From: Clostridium sp. 1001271B_151109_B4
GTDB lineage: Bacteria; Bacillota; Clostridia; Clostridiales; Clostridiaceae
DNA length: 64,000 nucleotides
Direction of reading: 5' to 3'
Assembly: GCF_015670405.1 (NCBI RefSeq)
Contig: NZ_JADPBQ010000014.1
Location: 25,936-89,935, forward strand
Shown here piece after piece: positions 52,837 to 62,843 of the stretch. The translations under genes and the position numbers were made by a program. The notes beneath the pieces were generated by a model. That model did not search any database and had not been told where the DNA came from. It was given only the letters and a program-made list of their open reading frames with translations. How positions within the stretch are numbered: the stretch's first letter is position 1; each line of letters opens with the position of its first letter.

Positions 52837-54216
52837 ATGACAAAGCAAGGAAGTATTACAAACCAAGAAATAGCTAAGAAGTTGGTTGAACTTGTTGGAG
52901 GAAAAGAAAATATCAAAGCAGTTGAAAATTGTATGACTCGTTGTAGACTAGAGTTAGTTGATTTATCGAAGGCTAAGATTGAAGAAATTAAGAAAGCAGA
53001 GGGAACTTTAGGAATTGTTGAAGCAAAAGGTCAATTACAAGTTATTTATGGACCAGGTAAGGTTAATAAGATAACAGAGGAAGTTAAAAAAATAGTAGGG
53101 GTAAAGACAGCTATAGGAGAAGAAGCTGTTAAAGCTACAAAGGCAAAATTAAAAGAAAAAAATGATACAAAATTTAAAAATATACTTAAAAAGTTAGGAA
53201 ATATATTTATTCCTTTAATACCATTATTTGTAGCATGTGGACTAGTGCTCGCTGTAAATAATATAGCTGGAGTTTATTTTGGAGATGTATATAAGACAAC
53301 TAATGCAGCTCAGATAATAGGATTAATAGGTAATGCAGTATTTGCAATTTTACCAATTTTAGTAGGGGTAAATGCGGCTAAAGAATTTGGTTCTCAAATG
53401 CCAATGATAGGTGGGGCATTAGGGGGAGTGATATCATCAGCAACATTAGCTAATATAACTGTGTTTGGTAAAGCATTGACACCAGGACGTGGAGGAATTA
53501 TTTCAGTTATTCTTGTTGTAGCATTAGCTGTGTTTATAGAAAAGCAATGTAGAAAATTTGTACCAGATGTTTTAGATTTATTTGTTACTCCATTAGTAAC
53601 GTTAACAATATCAGTTTTAGCAGCTTTATTTATATTACAACCAGTAGGTGGAGCAATTTCAGATGCTATGGGAGTATTAGTCTCAAATACAATAGCTTCT
53701 AATAATACAATAGTTTCAGTTTTATCCGGTGCTATATCAGGGGGATTATTCTTACCTCTTGTTATGACTGGAATGCATCAAGCATTAACACCAATTCATG
53801 CTGATTTAATTGCAAATGTTGGATATACAGTATTATTACCTGCATTAGCAGCTGCTGGTATGGCTCAAGTTGGAGCTACTTTAGCTGTTGTAAGAAAAAC
53901 TAAAAATGAAAGATTAAAGAAAACTGCAAAAAATGGATTAATACCAGGATTTTTAGGAATAGGAGAACCACTTATTTATGGTGTAACATTACCTTTAGGT
54001 AAACCTTTCTTAGGGGCTTGTCTTGGTGCAGCTGTAGGTGGAGCAGTAATGGCTTTATTCAAAGTTGGTGCTGTTGCATTAGGAGTTTCAGGATTGCCAT
54101 TAGCTTTATTAATTGCTGATGGAAAAATATTAGTGTTCTTAATAGGGGTTTTAGCATCATACGCAGCAGGATATTTCTTTACTAGTATATTAGGATTTGA
54201 AGATCCAGTAGAATAG
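52837..54216 (+). CDS. murP: PTS EIIBC transporter for MurNAc or MurNAc-GlcNAc (MurP-like)
   Basis: 459 residues. An EIIB domain (1 to about 85) with phospho-Cys32 in ENCMTRCRLEL, a linker, then a glucose-superfamily EIIC domain (about 110-450; GMHQALTPIHADL, GIGEPLIYGVTLPL). No EIIA is fused, so phosphate would come from a shared glucose-type EIIA. It imports and phosphorylates MurNAc sugars. Its place between murQ and mupG suggests the disaccharide MurNAc-GlcNAc as in Staphylococcus aureus, an inference. Confidence 0.9.
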   Translation: MTKQGSITNQEIAKKLVELVGGKENIKAVENCMTRCRLELVDLSKAKIEEIKKAEGTLGIVEAKGQLQVIYGPGKVNKITEEVKKIVGVKTAIGEEAVKATKAKLKEKNDTKFKNILKKLGNIFIPLIPLFVACGLVLAVNNIAGVYFGDVYKTTNAAQIIGLIGNAVFAILPILVGVNAAKEFGSQMPMIGGALGGVISSATLANITVFGKALTPGRGGIISVILVVALAVFIEKQCRKFVPDVLDLFVTPLVTLTISVLAALFILQPVGGAISDAMGVLVSNTIASNNTIVSVLSGAISGGLFLPLVMTGMHQALTPIHADLIANVGYTVLLPALAAAGMAQVGATLAVVRKTKNERLKKTAKNGLIPGFLGIGEPLIYGVTLPLGKPFLGACLGAAVGGAVMALFKVGAVALGVSGLPLALLIADGKILVFLIGVLASYAAGYFFTSILGFEDPVE

Positions 54217-54227
54217 AATTATATTAA

Positions 54228-54262
54228 AAGGGTGGTATGCTATTAATAAACATATCACCCTT
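54228..54262 (+). other. Hairpin between murP and mupG
   Basis: A 12-bp stem with one wobble (54228-54239 with 54251-54262), no T run. Probably an mRNA processing or stability element that tunes expression within the operon. Confidence 0.6.
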
Positions 54263-54295
54263 AAATTATATCTAGTTAAATTAGGAGGAATTATT

Positions 54296-55384
54296 ATGAG
54301 TTTGGGTTTTTCAGTTTATTTTGGATTAGATAACACTATGGAAGAAAATGTGAAGTTGTTAAATGAAGCGAAGAAATTAGGTTTTACAAGAATATTTACA
54401 TCTTTACATATACCAGAAGCAAATTATGAAATATTAAAAAAAGAAGTTAATGAATTTTTTGGTATAGCCAAAGGTTATGAAATGGATATAATAAGTGATA
54501 TTTCTCCAAATACATTTAAATTTTTAGAATTAGAGAATATGGATTTAGAGGGATTAAGGAATTATGGGGTTAAAACTATTAGAATAGACTTTGGATATAC
54601 TCCAAAAGAGATAGCTAAAATGAGTAAGAATAATTGTAATATTAAAATACAGCTTAATGCATCAACTGTAACTGAAGATTTTCTTTTAGAATTAGATAAA
54701 TATAATCCAGATTATAAAAATATAGATGCACTTCATAATTTTTATCCGAGAAAGGGGACTGGTATATCAGAGGAATGTATGATAGAAAAGAATAAAATTC
54801 TTAACAAAAGGGGAATTAAAACTTGCGCATTTGTTCAATCAAACAACAGGAGAAGAAGTCCTCTTATGGATGGCTTACCAACATTAGAAGATCACAGAGG
54901 TTTAGATGTAAGGAAAGCTGCAAATCATTTATTTGCTTTAAATAATGAATCGGTATTTATAGGTGATTCTTTACCAAGTATAAGAGAGCTTAAGGATTTA
55001 GCTGATTTAAATCAAGACGCCATAGAACTAGATATTGAATTAAAGGTAAGGGATAAGGTTGTAGAAAGAATTTTAGGTGAAATATTTTCATCAAGAACAG
55101 ATGAAGCTAGAGATGCTATAAGAGCAGCTGAAAGTAGATTAATATTGAATAATGATATTATAAATCCTATAAATACTATTGATAAAAAATATGGGGATAT
55201 TACTATTGATAATGTTGAATATAAAAGATATATGGGTGAATTGCAAATTTTAAAGGTAAATCAAGTAAGTGATTACAGAACCAATGTTGTAGCATCTGTT
55301 TTACAGAATAATTTTTATTTATTAAAATATATAAATGGAGGTAAAAAATTTTACTTTAATATTATTAACAATAATAGGACGTGA
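54296..55384 (+). CDS. mupG: 6-phospho-N-acetylmuramidase MupG (DUF871)
   Basis: 362 residues. The TIM-barrel DUF871 protein begins LGFSVYFGLDNTMEEN, with DISPNTF, LRNYGVKTIRIDFG and NFYPRKGTGIS segments; the S. aureus member was shown to split MurNAc-6P-GlcNAc into MurNAc-6P and GlcNAc. A C-terminal cyclophilin-like domain (about 245-360) completes the family layout. Supplies MurQ with substrate. Four bases before murR. AGGAGG site. Confidence 0.92.
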   Translation: MSLGFSVYFGLDNTMEENVKLLNEAKKLGFTRIFTSLHIPEANYEILKKEVNEFFGIAKGYEMDIISDISPNTFKFLELENMDLEGLRNYGVKTIRIDFGYTPKEIAKMSKNNCNIKIQLNASTVTEDFLLELDKYNPDYKNIDALHNFYPRKGTGISEECMIEKNKILNKRGIKTCAFVQSNNRRRSPLMDGLPTLEDHRGLDVRKAANHLFALNNESVFIGDSLPSIRELKDLADLNQDAIELDIELKVRDKVVERILGEIFSSRTDEARDAIRAAESRLILNNDIINPINTIDKKYGDITIDNVEYKRYMGELQILKVNQVSDYRTNVVASVLQNNFYLLKYINGGKKFYFNIINNNRT

Positions 55385-55388
55385 GAAT

Positions 55389-56234
55389 ATGAATTTATTG
55401 CAGTATATAAGACAAAATTATGAAAGTTTTACAGAGAGAGAAAAACGTATAGCAGATTATCTTCTTAATAAAAATGATGAGATTATTGAGATGTCTGCAA
55501 AGGAAATAGGAGATGTAACTAATACTTCAGCACCAACAGTAGTAAGGTTTTCTAAAAAATTAGGATTTAATAGTTTAAATGAAATGAAGATAAAACTATC
55601 TATTAGTTTAACTAATGATAAAAATAAAGAGGAATTTGAGTATTTAGATAGGGATTTGAGTACTAAAAGTATAATTAGTGGAGTTAAGCAATCAATTCAT
55701 ACAATAATAGATGAAACTGTAAATTTAATAAATGAATGTGAATTAGATAAGGCTATTGATTTATTAAGTAAAGCTAAAAATATTTATGTTTTTAGTGTAG
55801 GGGTATCAAATTTGGTTGGATTAGATTTATATTATAAGATGAGCAGAATAAATAAAAGATGTATTGCTCATTCTGATACACACCTTCAAATTACTTCTTC
55901 AGCTTTGATGGAAGAAGGAGATGTTGCAGTTGCTATTTCATATTCCGGAGATACAAAAGAGGTAATATTATGTGCTGAAAATGCAAAGAAAAATAATATA
56001 CCTTTAATTGTAATTACAAAAGCTAGTATAAATAATAGTTTAGAAGAATATTCTGATGTAACATTGCATGTACCTTTTGTTGAAAAATCATTAAGAGAAG
56101 GTGCTATGACTTCAAGAATTTCACAATTAGCTATTATAGATATGCTATTCTTAGGGATAGCACGAAGTAATATAAAAGATGTGGAAGAAAAGCTTTTAGT
56201 AACAAGAGATGCAGTGAAAAAAATAAAGATATAG
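55389..56234 (+). CDS. murR: RpiR-family regulator of the MurNAc operon
   Basis: 281 residues from ATG 55389, four bases after the mupG stop; the upstream in-frame ATG at 55335 lies inside mupG. N-terminal RpiR helix-turn-helix (SFTEREKRIADYLL, MSAKEIGDVTNTSAPTVVRFSKKLGF) and a C-terminal SIS sugar-phosphate domain (about 120-260; SVGVSN, AISYSGDTKEVI). Presumably senses MurNAc-6P as in other murR systems. The weak GTGAG site implies coupling to mupG. A terminator follows. Confidence 0.88.
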   Translation: MNLLQYIRQNYESFTEREKRIADYLLNKNDEIIEMSAKEIGDVTNTSAPTVVRFSKKLGFNSLNEMKIKLSISLTNDKNKEEFEYLDRDLSTKSIISGVKQSIHTIIDETVNLINECELDKAIDLLSKAKNIYVFSVGVSNLVGLDLYYKMSRINKRCIAHSDTHLQITSSALMEEGDVAVAISYSGDTKEVILCAENAKKNNIPLIVITKASINNSLEEYSDVTLHVPFVEKSLREGAMTSRISQLAIIDMLFLGIARSNIKDVEEKLLVTRDAVKKIKI

Positions 56235-56248
56235 GAATATAGATGTAT

Positions 56249-56312
56249 TAAAACTAATACTAATGTTAATGGTTCATAAATGAATTACTAATATTAATAT
56301 TAGTTTTTTTTG
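56249..56312 (+). terminator. Terminator of the MurNAc operon
   Basis: A long imperfect stem (56249-56275 with 56282-56308) and run of eight T's. 56313-56568 shows no gene. Confidence 0.78.
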
Positions 56313-56568
56313 TCTTAAATTTTAACAAGATGTAAACTTTTGATTAATAGAATTTTATAGAAAGAGAAGAAATGGGGCAAATAAACGCTTGAAAAAAGTG
56401 GAAATGAAAATTGCAGTAAAAGAAAGGAATTTAAAGAAATAGTAGTGACAATATATGGTAAACACAATAAAACATTTTAAATTGGATAAAAAAGTAATGA
56501 AACTGAAATTGAAAAAATAGTTTAAAGGGTATAAAGTTTAAGGCAAAGAACGATAAGGGGGGAACAGT

Positions 56569-58653
56569 GTGGAAAAAATTTCAAGAGTGATAGCCAAAAG
56601 TAGAGTTTTGATTTTAATAGTTGCAATATTTCTATTAATTCCTTCTGCAATAGGTTATTTTAATACAAAAGTTAATTATGATATTTTAAGCTATTTACCT
56701 GATGATTTAGAAACTAGAGAAGCTCAAAAAATTATGAAGGATGAATTTGATTGTGGATCTTTAGCTATGTTAATAGTTGAAGGGATGGAAAATAAGGATG
56801 TGGCTAAACTTAAAGAAAAAGTATCTAATGTAGATGGAGTATCAGAGGTAATTTGGATTGATGATGTACTTGATATTTCTGTTCCTAAGGAGATATTACC
56901 AGATTCCATAAGGAATATGCTTTTTTCAGATGACTCGACATTAATGATTGTTAAGTTAAAAGATACAGATGCTAGTGAAAGTACTGAAAAAGCAATAGAG
57001 GAAATAAGAAATATAACAGGTAAACAAGCTTTTTTAAGTGGGATAGGGGGAGTAATAAAAGATACAAAAGATTTAGCTGATAAGGAAACACCAATTTATA
57101 TTTTAATAGCAGTAATTTTATCAATAATAATTTTAAGTTTAACTATGGAATCCTTTATTATTCCGATTATATTTATGTTAAGTATAGGAATTGCAGTAGT
57201 TTATAATATGGGATCAAATATTATATTTGGTGAAATTTCTTATATAACAAAGGCGTTGTCGGCAGTATTACAATTAGCTGTAACTATGGATTATTCAATT
57301 TTCTTACTAAATAGATATGATGAAGAATGTAAAAGTCAGCCTGATAAGACTGAAGCTATGGCAGTAGCAATAGAAAAAACTATATCATCTATTGCTGGTA
57401 GTTCTTTAACAACAGTTGCCGGATTCTTAGCATTATGCATTATGGAATTAGGTTTTGGAAAAGATATTGGATTTGTAATGGCTAAAGGGGTTGTATTTGG
57501 TGTTATATGTACTATAACAGTATTGCCAGCAATGATATTAACATTTGATAAGCTTATTCACAAATATAAGCATAAGACGTTATTACCTAAGTTTGAAAAA
57601 AGTTCAGCCTTTGTGATAAAGCATTACAAGATTATTGTAATTATTGGTGCAATTAGCTTAATACCAGCCATTATAGGAAATAACAATACAGAGGTTTATT
57701 ATAACTTAGATGAATCACTTCCAAAGGATTTACCTTCTAGTGTAGCTAATAATAAATTAAAGTCAGAATATAACATGATGTCTACTAACATAATTTTAGT
57801 AAGAGATGATTTAGAAGCATATAAGGTTGATGCAATGATTGATGAATTAAAAGCTATTGATGGGGTTACTTCAGTAGTAGGTTTAGAAGATTTACTAGGA
57901 CCTAGAATTCCTCAAAGTTTCATACCAAGTGATTTATTAGAGAAAATAAAAGATGGTGGATATGAAGAAATAATGCTTAATTCTGAGTATAAGGCAGCAT
58001 CTGATGAGGTAGGGGTTCAATTAAAGAAAATAAACAATGTTGTTAAAAAATATGATAAAGGTGGATTAGTTGGTGGAGAGGCGCCATTAACAGAAGATTT
58101 GATTACAATAGCAGATAGCGATTTTAATAGGGTTAGTGTAGCATCAATTTTAGCTATATTTGTAATAATACTATTTGTATTTAAATCAGCAATAATACCT
58201 ATATTATTAGTTTTAGTAATTGAATTAGCTATTTTTATAAATTTGGGTATTCCGTTCTATATGGGAACAAGCATTCCATTTATATCATCAATAGTTATAG
58301 GAACTATTCAATTAGGAGCAACTGTAGATTATGCAATATTATTAACTTCTAGATTTAAAGAAGAGTTAGCAATAAATTCAGATAAGAAAAAAGCAATGAC
58401 AATAGCACTTCAAAGTTCATCAAGATCAATTTTAACTAGTGCTTTAACTTTCTTTGGGGCAACAGCAGGGGTTGGAATTATATCAGATATGGAAATGATA
58501 AGTTCATTATGTACATTAATGGCTAGGGGGGCAATTATAAGTATGTTTGTAATTCTATTTATATTGCCAGGAATATTATTGCTTTGTGAAAAATTAATAG
58601 TTAAGACAAGTAAGTCTTTTGTTGAGTGTGTTGAAGGGGGAAAAGAAATATGA
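56569..58653 (+). CDS. MMPL/RND-family membrane exporter
   Basis: 694 residues from GTG 56569, six bases after AAGGGGGG. Two halves, each with one helix, a soluble domain of ~130 residues and five or six helices (first about 12-330, second about 350-680); the MMPL helix-4 motifs TMDYSIFLLNRY and TVDYAILLTSRF carry the proton-relay Asp-Tyr. Such exporters move lipids or hydrophobic compounds. The stop overlaps the start of a secreted heptad-repeat protein (ATGA), so they act together. Confidence 0.9.
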   Translation: MEKISRVIAKSRVLILIVAIFLLIPSAIGYFNTKVNYDILSYLPDDLETREAQKIMKDEFDCGSLAMLIVEGMENKDVAKLKEKVSNVDGVSEVIWIDDVLDISVPKEILPDSIRNMLFSDDSTLMIVKLKDTDASESTEKAIEEIRNITGKQAFLSGIGGVIKDTKDLADKETPIYILIAVILSIIILSLTMESFIIPIIFMLSIGIAVVYNMGSNIIFGEISYITKALSAVLQLAVTMDYSIFLLNRYDEECKSQPDKTEAMAVAIEKTISSIAGSSLTTVAGFLALCIMELGFGKDIGFVMAKGVVFGVICTITVLPAMILTFDKLIHKYKHKTLLPKFEKSSAFVIKHYKIIVIIGAISLIPAIIGNNNTEVYYNLDESLPKDLPSSVANNKLKSEYNMMSTNIILVRDDLEAYKVDAMIDELKAIDGVTSVVGLEDLLGPRIPQSFIPSDLLEKIKDGGYEEIMLNSEYKAASDEVGVQLKKINNVVKKYDKGGLVGGEAPLTEDLITIADSDFNRVSVASILAIFVIILFVFKSAIIPILLVLVIELAIFINLGIPFYMGTSIPFISSIVIGTIQLGATVDYAILLTSRFKEELAINSDKKKAMTIALQSSSRSILTSALTFFGATAGVGIISDMEMISSLCTLMARGAIISMFVILFILPGILLLCEKLIVKTSKSFVECVEGGKEI

Positions 58654-61526
58654 AAAAAGGGTTATCAAAAAAATTAGCGTGTTTAGTTGCGTTAATAACA
58701 GTTACATCAAATTCAGTAGTTTTCGCTCAAGATATAAAAAAGGATGAAACTGTTTATGTTATATTAGATGAAAATGGAAATCCAACAGAGCAAATTGTTA
58801 GTGATTGGATTAAAGGAAGTGAAAATTTAGGGCAATTTACAGATAAGTCTACATTAAGTGACGTTAAGAATGTAAAAGGTGATGAAGAACCAACTAAAAA
58901 TGGAGATGAATTAAGTTGGAATATTGATTCTAATGAACTTTATTATCAGGGTAAAAGTAATAATCAATTACCAGTAACAATATCAGTTAATTATGAGTTT
59001 AATGGTAAAAAGGTTGAGCCAAGTGAGGTTTTGGGGGAAAGTGGTAAGTTTAAGATTTCTGTTAATATAACTAATAATGAAAGTAAGACAGTATTTATAA
59101 ATAATGAAAAGAGAAATATTTATTTACCATTGTTAACTGCAGCAGAACTTACTTTATCTAATAGTAACTTTAGTAATGTGGAAGTTAGTTCTGGTAAGGT
59201 TATTAATGATGGGAATAATTCCTTAGTAACATTTGTAACAATACCAGGATTAAAAGAATCTTTAGATTTGGGAGATGTATTAGATGACTTATTAGGTAGC
59301 AGTAGTATTGATTTATCTGATTCATTTGAAATTACAGGTGAAACTAATAATTTTGAGATACCAGCAATAATAGTTTTAGCTACTACATCAAGTGAAAATA
59401 TAGATGAAATTGAAGGTATTGATAGTTTGGATGATTTAAGGACATCATTAAATGATTTACAAAAAGGTGGGGAAGATTTATTAAGTGGATCTAAGGAATT
59501 ATTAGATGGACAAACAGAATTAGCAAGTAATTATTCTATATTTAATGCAGGAGTAGGAACATTAAATAGTGGAGCTATTGAACTTAGAAATGGATTAAAT
59601 ACTTTAAATGGAAGTGTTCCAACATTACTAAGTGGAGTAAATTCATTAAATAGTGGAGCAGGTCAAATTAAAGAGAATTATGATAAATTTGATGAAGGAG
59701 TATCATCATTAGCAACAGGTGCAAGTACTTTAAATAGTGGAGTTAATACTTTAAGTGGTAGTGTACCAACATTATTAAGTGGAGTTAATACATTAAAGAG
59801 TGGGTCAGGTGAACTAAAGGATAAATATACAGAATTTGATGCTGGGATATCATCATTAGCAACAGGTGCAAGTGCTTTAAATGAGGGCGTTAATACATTA
59901 AATGATAGTGTACCAACATTGAATAATGGAGCAGTTGCATTGAATTCAGGGGTAAGTGAATTACAAGGAAAATACACAGAATTTGATTCGGGAGTAGCAA
60001 GTTTAGCTGATGGAGCTAAAAATTTAGATGAAGGAGTGTCTAATTTAGAAGAGGGATCAAAAAGTTTAAATGCAGGTGCTACAGAATTGAGTAGTGGACT
60101 TGGAACTTTAAAATCTTCACAAGAAGAATTTACTTCTAAAGTTAATGAGTATGTAGGAGGCGTAAGTAGTTTAAATGAAAATTATGATTCAATAGATAGT
60201 GGTATATCATCTGCATTAAGTGGTATGACAGAATTAAATAATGGATTGCAAGGAGCTGGAGATGGAATTGGAAAGCTTCAAGATATTACAAGTAGCTTAA
60301 AGCAAGTTGCAGAGTCGATTGATACAATGGTTACATCAATTCAAGACATAGATCCTACTCAAGCAGAAATGCTGAGAGAATATAGCGCTAAAATTAAAGC
60401 AATTGCAGATGGTCAAAGCGAAGGATTAACAAATTTATCTTCTGCACTTCAATCAGGAGCAAGTGGAGCAAATGAACTAGAAAATGGTTTAAGAAATTTA
60501 GCTAGTGGATCTGCAGAAGTTAAAGTTGGATTATCACAATTATCATCAAAGGGGGATTCTTTAAATGCAGCAGCACAAGCTATAAGTAATGGAATAAGCT
60601 CAGCATATGATGGTAGTAATTCTTTATTAGTAGGAACATCAAGCTTGCAAAGTGGTGTAGGTAATTTAAAGAGTGGAAGCAATACATTGTTAAATGGGGC
60701 TAATTCATTAAATGATAATTCTAAACTTATAAATTCTGCTATGGGAGACTTATCTAATGGGAGCCAAAAATTAGCTGAAGGTACAGGAGTTTTATTAGAG
60801 GGTACAACAACTTTAAGTGAAGGAAGTAATACATTGTTAGATGGAGCTAATGAATTAAGCACCAATTCAAAGTTGATAAATTCTGGAATAGGATCAATAT
60901 ATGATGGAACAAATCAATTATCAAGTGGAGGTAAGACATTAGCTGATGGAGTAAGTGCTTTAGCAACAGGAAGTAATCAATTATCAAGTGGAGCTAATGA
61001 ATTAAATACAAATTCAAAGAAGATAGATTCAGCATTAGGTACATTGTATGATGGAACAAAGGAGTTAGCTAATGGAGGAAAGACATTAAATGAAGGGGTA
61101 AGTGCTTTAGTAACTGGTGGTAAGACATTAGCAGAAGGTACAGGAACATTGAAAAGTAATTCAGAAAAGATTTTAAATGGAACAGAACAATTAAAAAGTG
61201 GAACACAATCATTATATGAAGGTGTTGATAAGCTAAAGAATGAGGGATTAGACAAAATTAATGATTTAGGAAGTGAAGCTTTAGATAGTATCGATGGATT
61301 TAGTCAAGCAAAGGATGAATTAGTGCAAATGGCAAAGGATTATGGTGTTTATTCAGGATTATCAAGTGATATGAAAGGATCTGTTAAATTTATAATGAGA
61401 AGTGATGCTATTGAAAGTTCAGATATTGATAAGACAACAGATGATTCAAGCACTAAGAATACAGAGAATAAATCAGATAAAAGTGATAAGTCACTAATTG
61501 ATAAAATAAAGGGTCTATTTAATTAG
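58650..61526 (+). CDS. Large secreted X-X-X-Leu-X-X-Gly heptad-repeat protein
   Basis: 958 residues. Signal peptide (cut near VFA-QD, residue ~26), an N-terminal globular domain of ~220 residues, then about 600 residues of repeats such as LNSGVNTLSGSVPTLLSGVNTLKSG, with Leu and Gly every seven, expected to form long helical coiled-coil-like rods. The repeats resemble YhgE/Pip-type proteins. The C terminus is Asp/Lys/Ser-rich without a membrane helix or LPXTG. Overlaps the MMPL gene by 4 bases; a periplasmic-adaptor-like or envelope-spanning role is inferred. AAGGGGG site. Confidence 0.85.
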   Translation: MKKGLSKKLACLVALITVTSNSVVFAQDIKKDETVYVILDENGNPTEQIVSDWIKGSENLGQFTDKSTLSDVKNVKGDEEPTKNGDELSWNIDSNELYYQGKSNNQLPVTISVNYEFNGKKVEPSEVLGESGKFKISVNITNNESKTVFINNEKRNIYLPLLTAAELTLSNSNFSNVEVSSGKVINDGNNSLVTFVTIPGLKESLDLGDVLDDLLGSSSIDLSDSFEITGETNNFEIPAIIVLATTSSENIDEIEGIDSLDDLRTSLNDLQKGGEDLLSGSKELLDGQTELASNYSIFNAGVGTLNSGAIELRNGLNTLNGSVPTLLSGVNSLNSGAGQIKENYDKFDEGVSSLATGASTLNSGVNTLSGSVPTLLSGVNTLKSGSGELKDKYTEFDAGISSLATGASALNEGVNTLNDSVPTLNNGAVALNSGVSELQGKYTEFDSGVASLADGAKNLDEGVSNLEEGSKSLNAGATELSSGLGTLKSSQEEFTSKVNEYVGGVSSLNENYDSIDSGISSALSGMTELNNGLQGAGDGIGKLQDITSSLKQVAESIDTMVTSIQDIDPTQAEMLREYSAKIKAIADGQSEGLTNLSSALQSGASGANELENGLRNLASGSAEVKVGLSQLSSKGDSLNAAAQAISNGISSAYDGSNSLLVGTSSLQSGVGNLKSGSNTLLNGANSLNDNSKLINSAMGDLSNGSQKLAEGTGVLLEGTTTLSEGSNTLLDGANELSTNSKLINSGIGSIYDGTNQLSSGGKTLADGVSALATGSNQLSSGANELNTNSKKIDSALGTLYDGTKELANGGKTLNEGVSALVTGGKTLAEGTGTLKSNSEKILNGTEQLKSGTQSLYEGVDKLKNEGLDKINDLGSEALDSIDGFSQAKDELVQMAKDYGVYSGLSSDMKGSVKFIMRSDAIESSDIDKTTDDSSTKNTENKSDKSDKSLIDKIKGLFN

Positions 61527-61540
61527 TAAATTTTATTATT

Positions 61541-61574
61541 AAGGAGCATGTAAATTAATCATGCTCCTTATATT
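61541..61574. terminator. Terminator between heptad-repeat and ABC permease genes
   Basis: A perfect 10-bp stem (61541-61550 with 61560-61569) with 9-base loop and a modest T-rich flank; between convergent genes. Confidence 0.72.
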
Positions 61575-62843
61575 TTAAGAAGTTTTTTCTTTTTTAAACC
61601 ATTTTAAAGCATTTCTAAGCTTAATTGGATTACCATACATTAAAGTACCTAATCTATAAATCTTAGCAGATGCAAGAGCTGTTAAAATAGTTGAAGCAAG
61701 TAAAATAATAAATGAAATTACAATTTCAAAATTAGATACAGTTCCCATCGCAACTCTTATTAGCATAGTCATTGAAGAACTAAAAGGGATAAATGATGCA
61801 ATTTTGATAAGTAAGCTATCACTATTTGATAATCCAAATATACTTATAAAGAATACAATAACAAAAATCATTGTTATAGGTCCAATACTAGAACTTATAT
61901 CTTCTGTTTTAGAAACTAATGCTCCTAAAGCTCCAAATATAAATGAATAGAAGAAGTATCCTAAACCACCAAATAAAATAAAAGTTAATAATATATTTGA
62001 TGGAATTTTAAATATGCCATCTAAAAGGCCATTCCATGCTTTGCTATTTAGAGAATAAGTTATCATTCCAGAAGCAAGAATTACTCCAACTTGAATAAAA
62101 CTAGCTAAAGCTGCAGCTATTACTTTACCGAAAATAAGGCTATTACTATTTGCACTTGTAACTAAGACTTCAATGGCTCTATTACTTTTTTCAGATGTTA
62201 CAGCAACTGCAATAAGTTGTCCATATAATAAAATCATCATATACATTGCAAAAATAAAGATGTACACATAAAAGAAGTTATTAGCACTGTCTTTTCCAAG
62301 GATAGTAACATCAGAATCAAATGAGGGATGTATAACAGATTGTAAATCATTTATATTTAAGTTATGTTCATTTGCATAAGCTTGTTGGCTTAAGTTTGAT
62401 AATAGATTTTCAAAAATCATTTGGTTTGTATCTGTAAATCCTGAATTATTAACTAAATATGAATATTTAGTTAAGCTATCAACTGAAAAACCGGCTTCTA
62501 CATTGTCTGATTTAATTAATTTTTCAGCTTCATCTAAACTGTTAACCTTAGTCCATTTAGAATTTAAGAAAGCAGATTCTAAAATATCTAAATTTTCAAA
62601 AATATTATTATTATCTATTATTACAAAGTTTTTTTTATTTTCTTCAGAGATTTCTTCTACAGACTCAATACTTTCTGTAGAGCTTTGGTCTAATTGAGGA
62701 ATAAGTTTAGACATATTAAAAAATGAAGGTAAAGATAATCCTATTATCAATAATATAGAAAAAAGAATTGTAGTAATCATATATCCCTTGTTTTTAAAAT
62801 AGTTACTTAATTCAAAGCTTAATACATTAAAAAATTGTTTCAT
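61575..62843 (-). CDS. ABC-2 type permease (NatB-like)
   Basis: 422 residues: one N-terminal helix (about 20-40), a large extracytoplasmic domain (about 45-185), then about six helices, as in NatB/YhaP exporters. Start overlaps the ATPase stop by one base (TAATG), so the two are coupled. Likely exports Na+ or a peptide/antibiotic; substrate unknown. Confidence 0.88.
   Translation of the reverse strand: MKQFFNVLSFELSNYFKNKGYMITTILFSILLIIGLSLPSFFNMSKLIPQLDQSSTESIESVEEISEENKKNFVIIDNNNIFENLDILESAFLNSKWTKVNSLDEAEKLIKSDNVEAGFSVDSLTKYSYLVNNSGFTDTNQMIFENLLSNLSQQAYANEHNLNINDLQSVIHPSFDSDVTILGKDSANNFFYVYIFIFAMYMMILLYGQLIAVAVTSEKSNRAIEVLVTSANSNSLIFGKVIAAALASFIQVGVILASGMITYSLNSKAWNGLLDGIFKIPSNILLTFILFGGLGYFFYSFIFGALGALVSKTEDISSSIGPITMIFVIVFFISIFGLSNSDSLLIKIASFIPFSSSMTMLIRVAMGTVSNFEIVISFIILLASTILTALASAKIYRLGTLMYGNPIKLRNALKWFKKEKTS

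Noticed and set aside
59678..61255. Three minus-strand open frames within the heptad-repeat gene
   Set aside because: Their Pro/Leu/Asn repeats are just the complement of the Gly/Leu/Ser repeats; no starts or family features.
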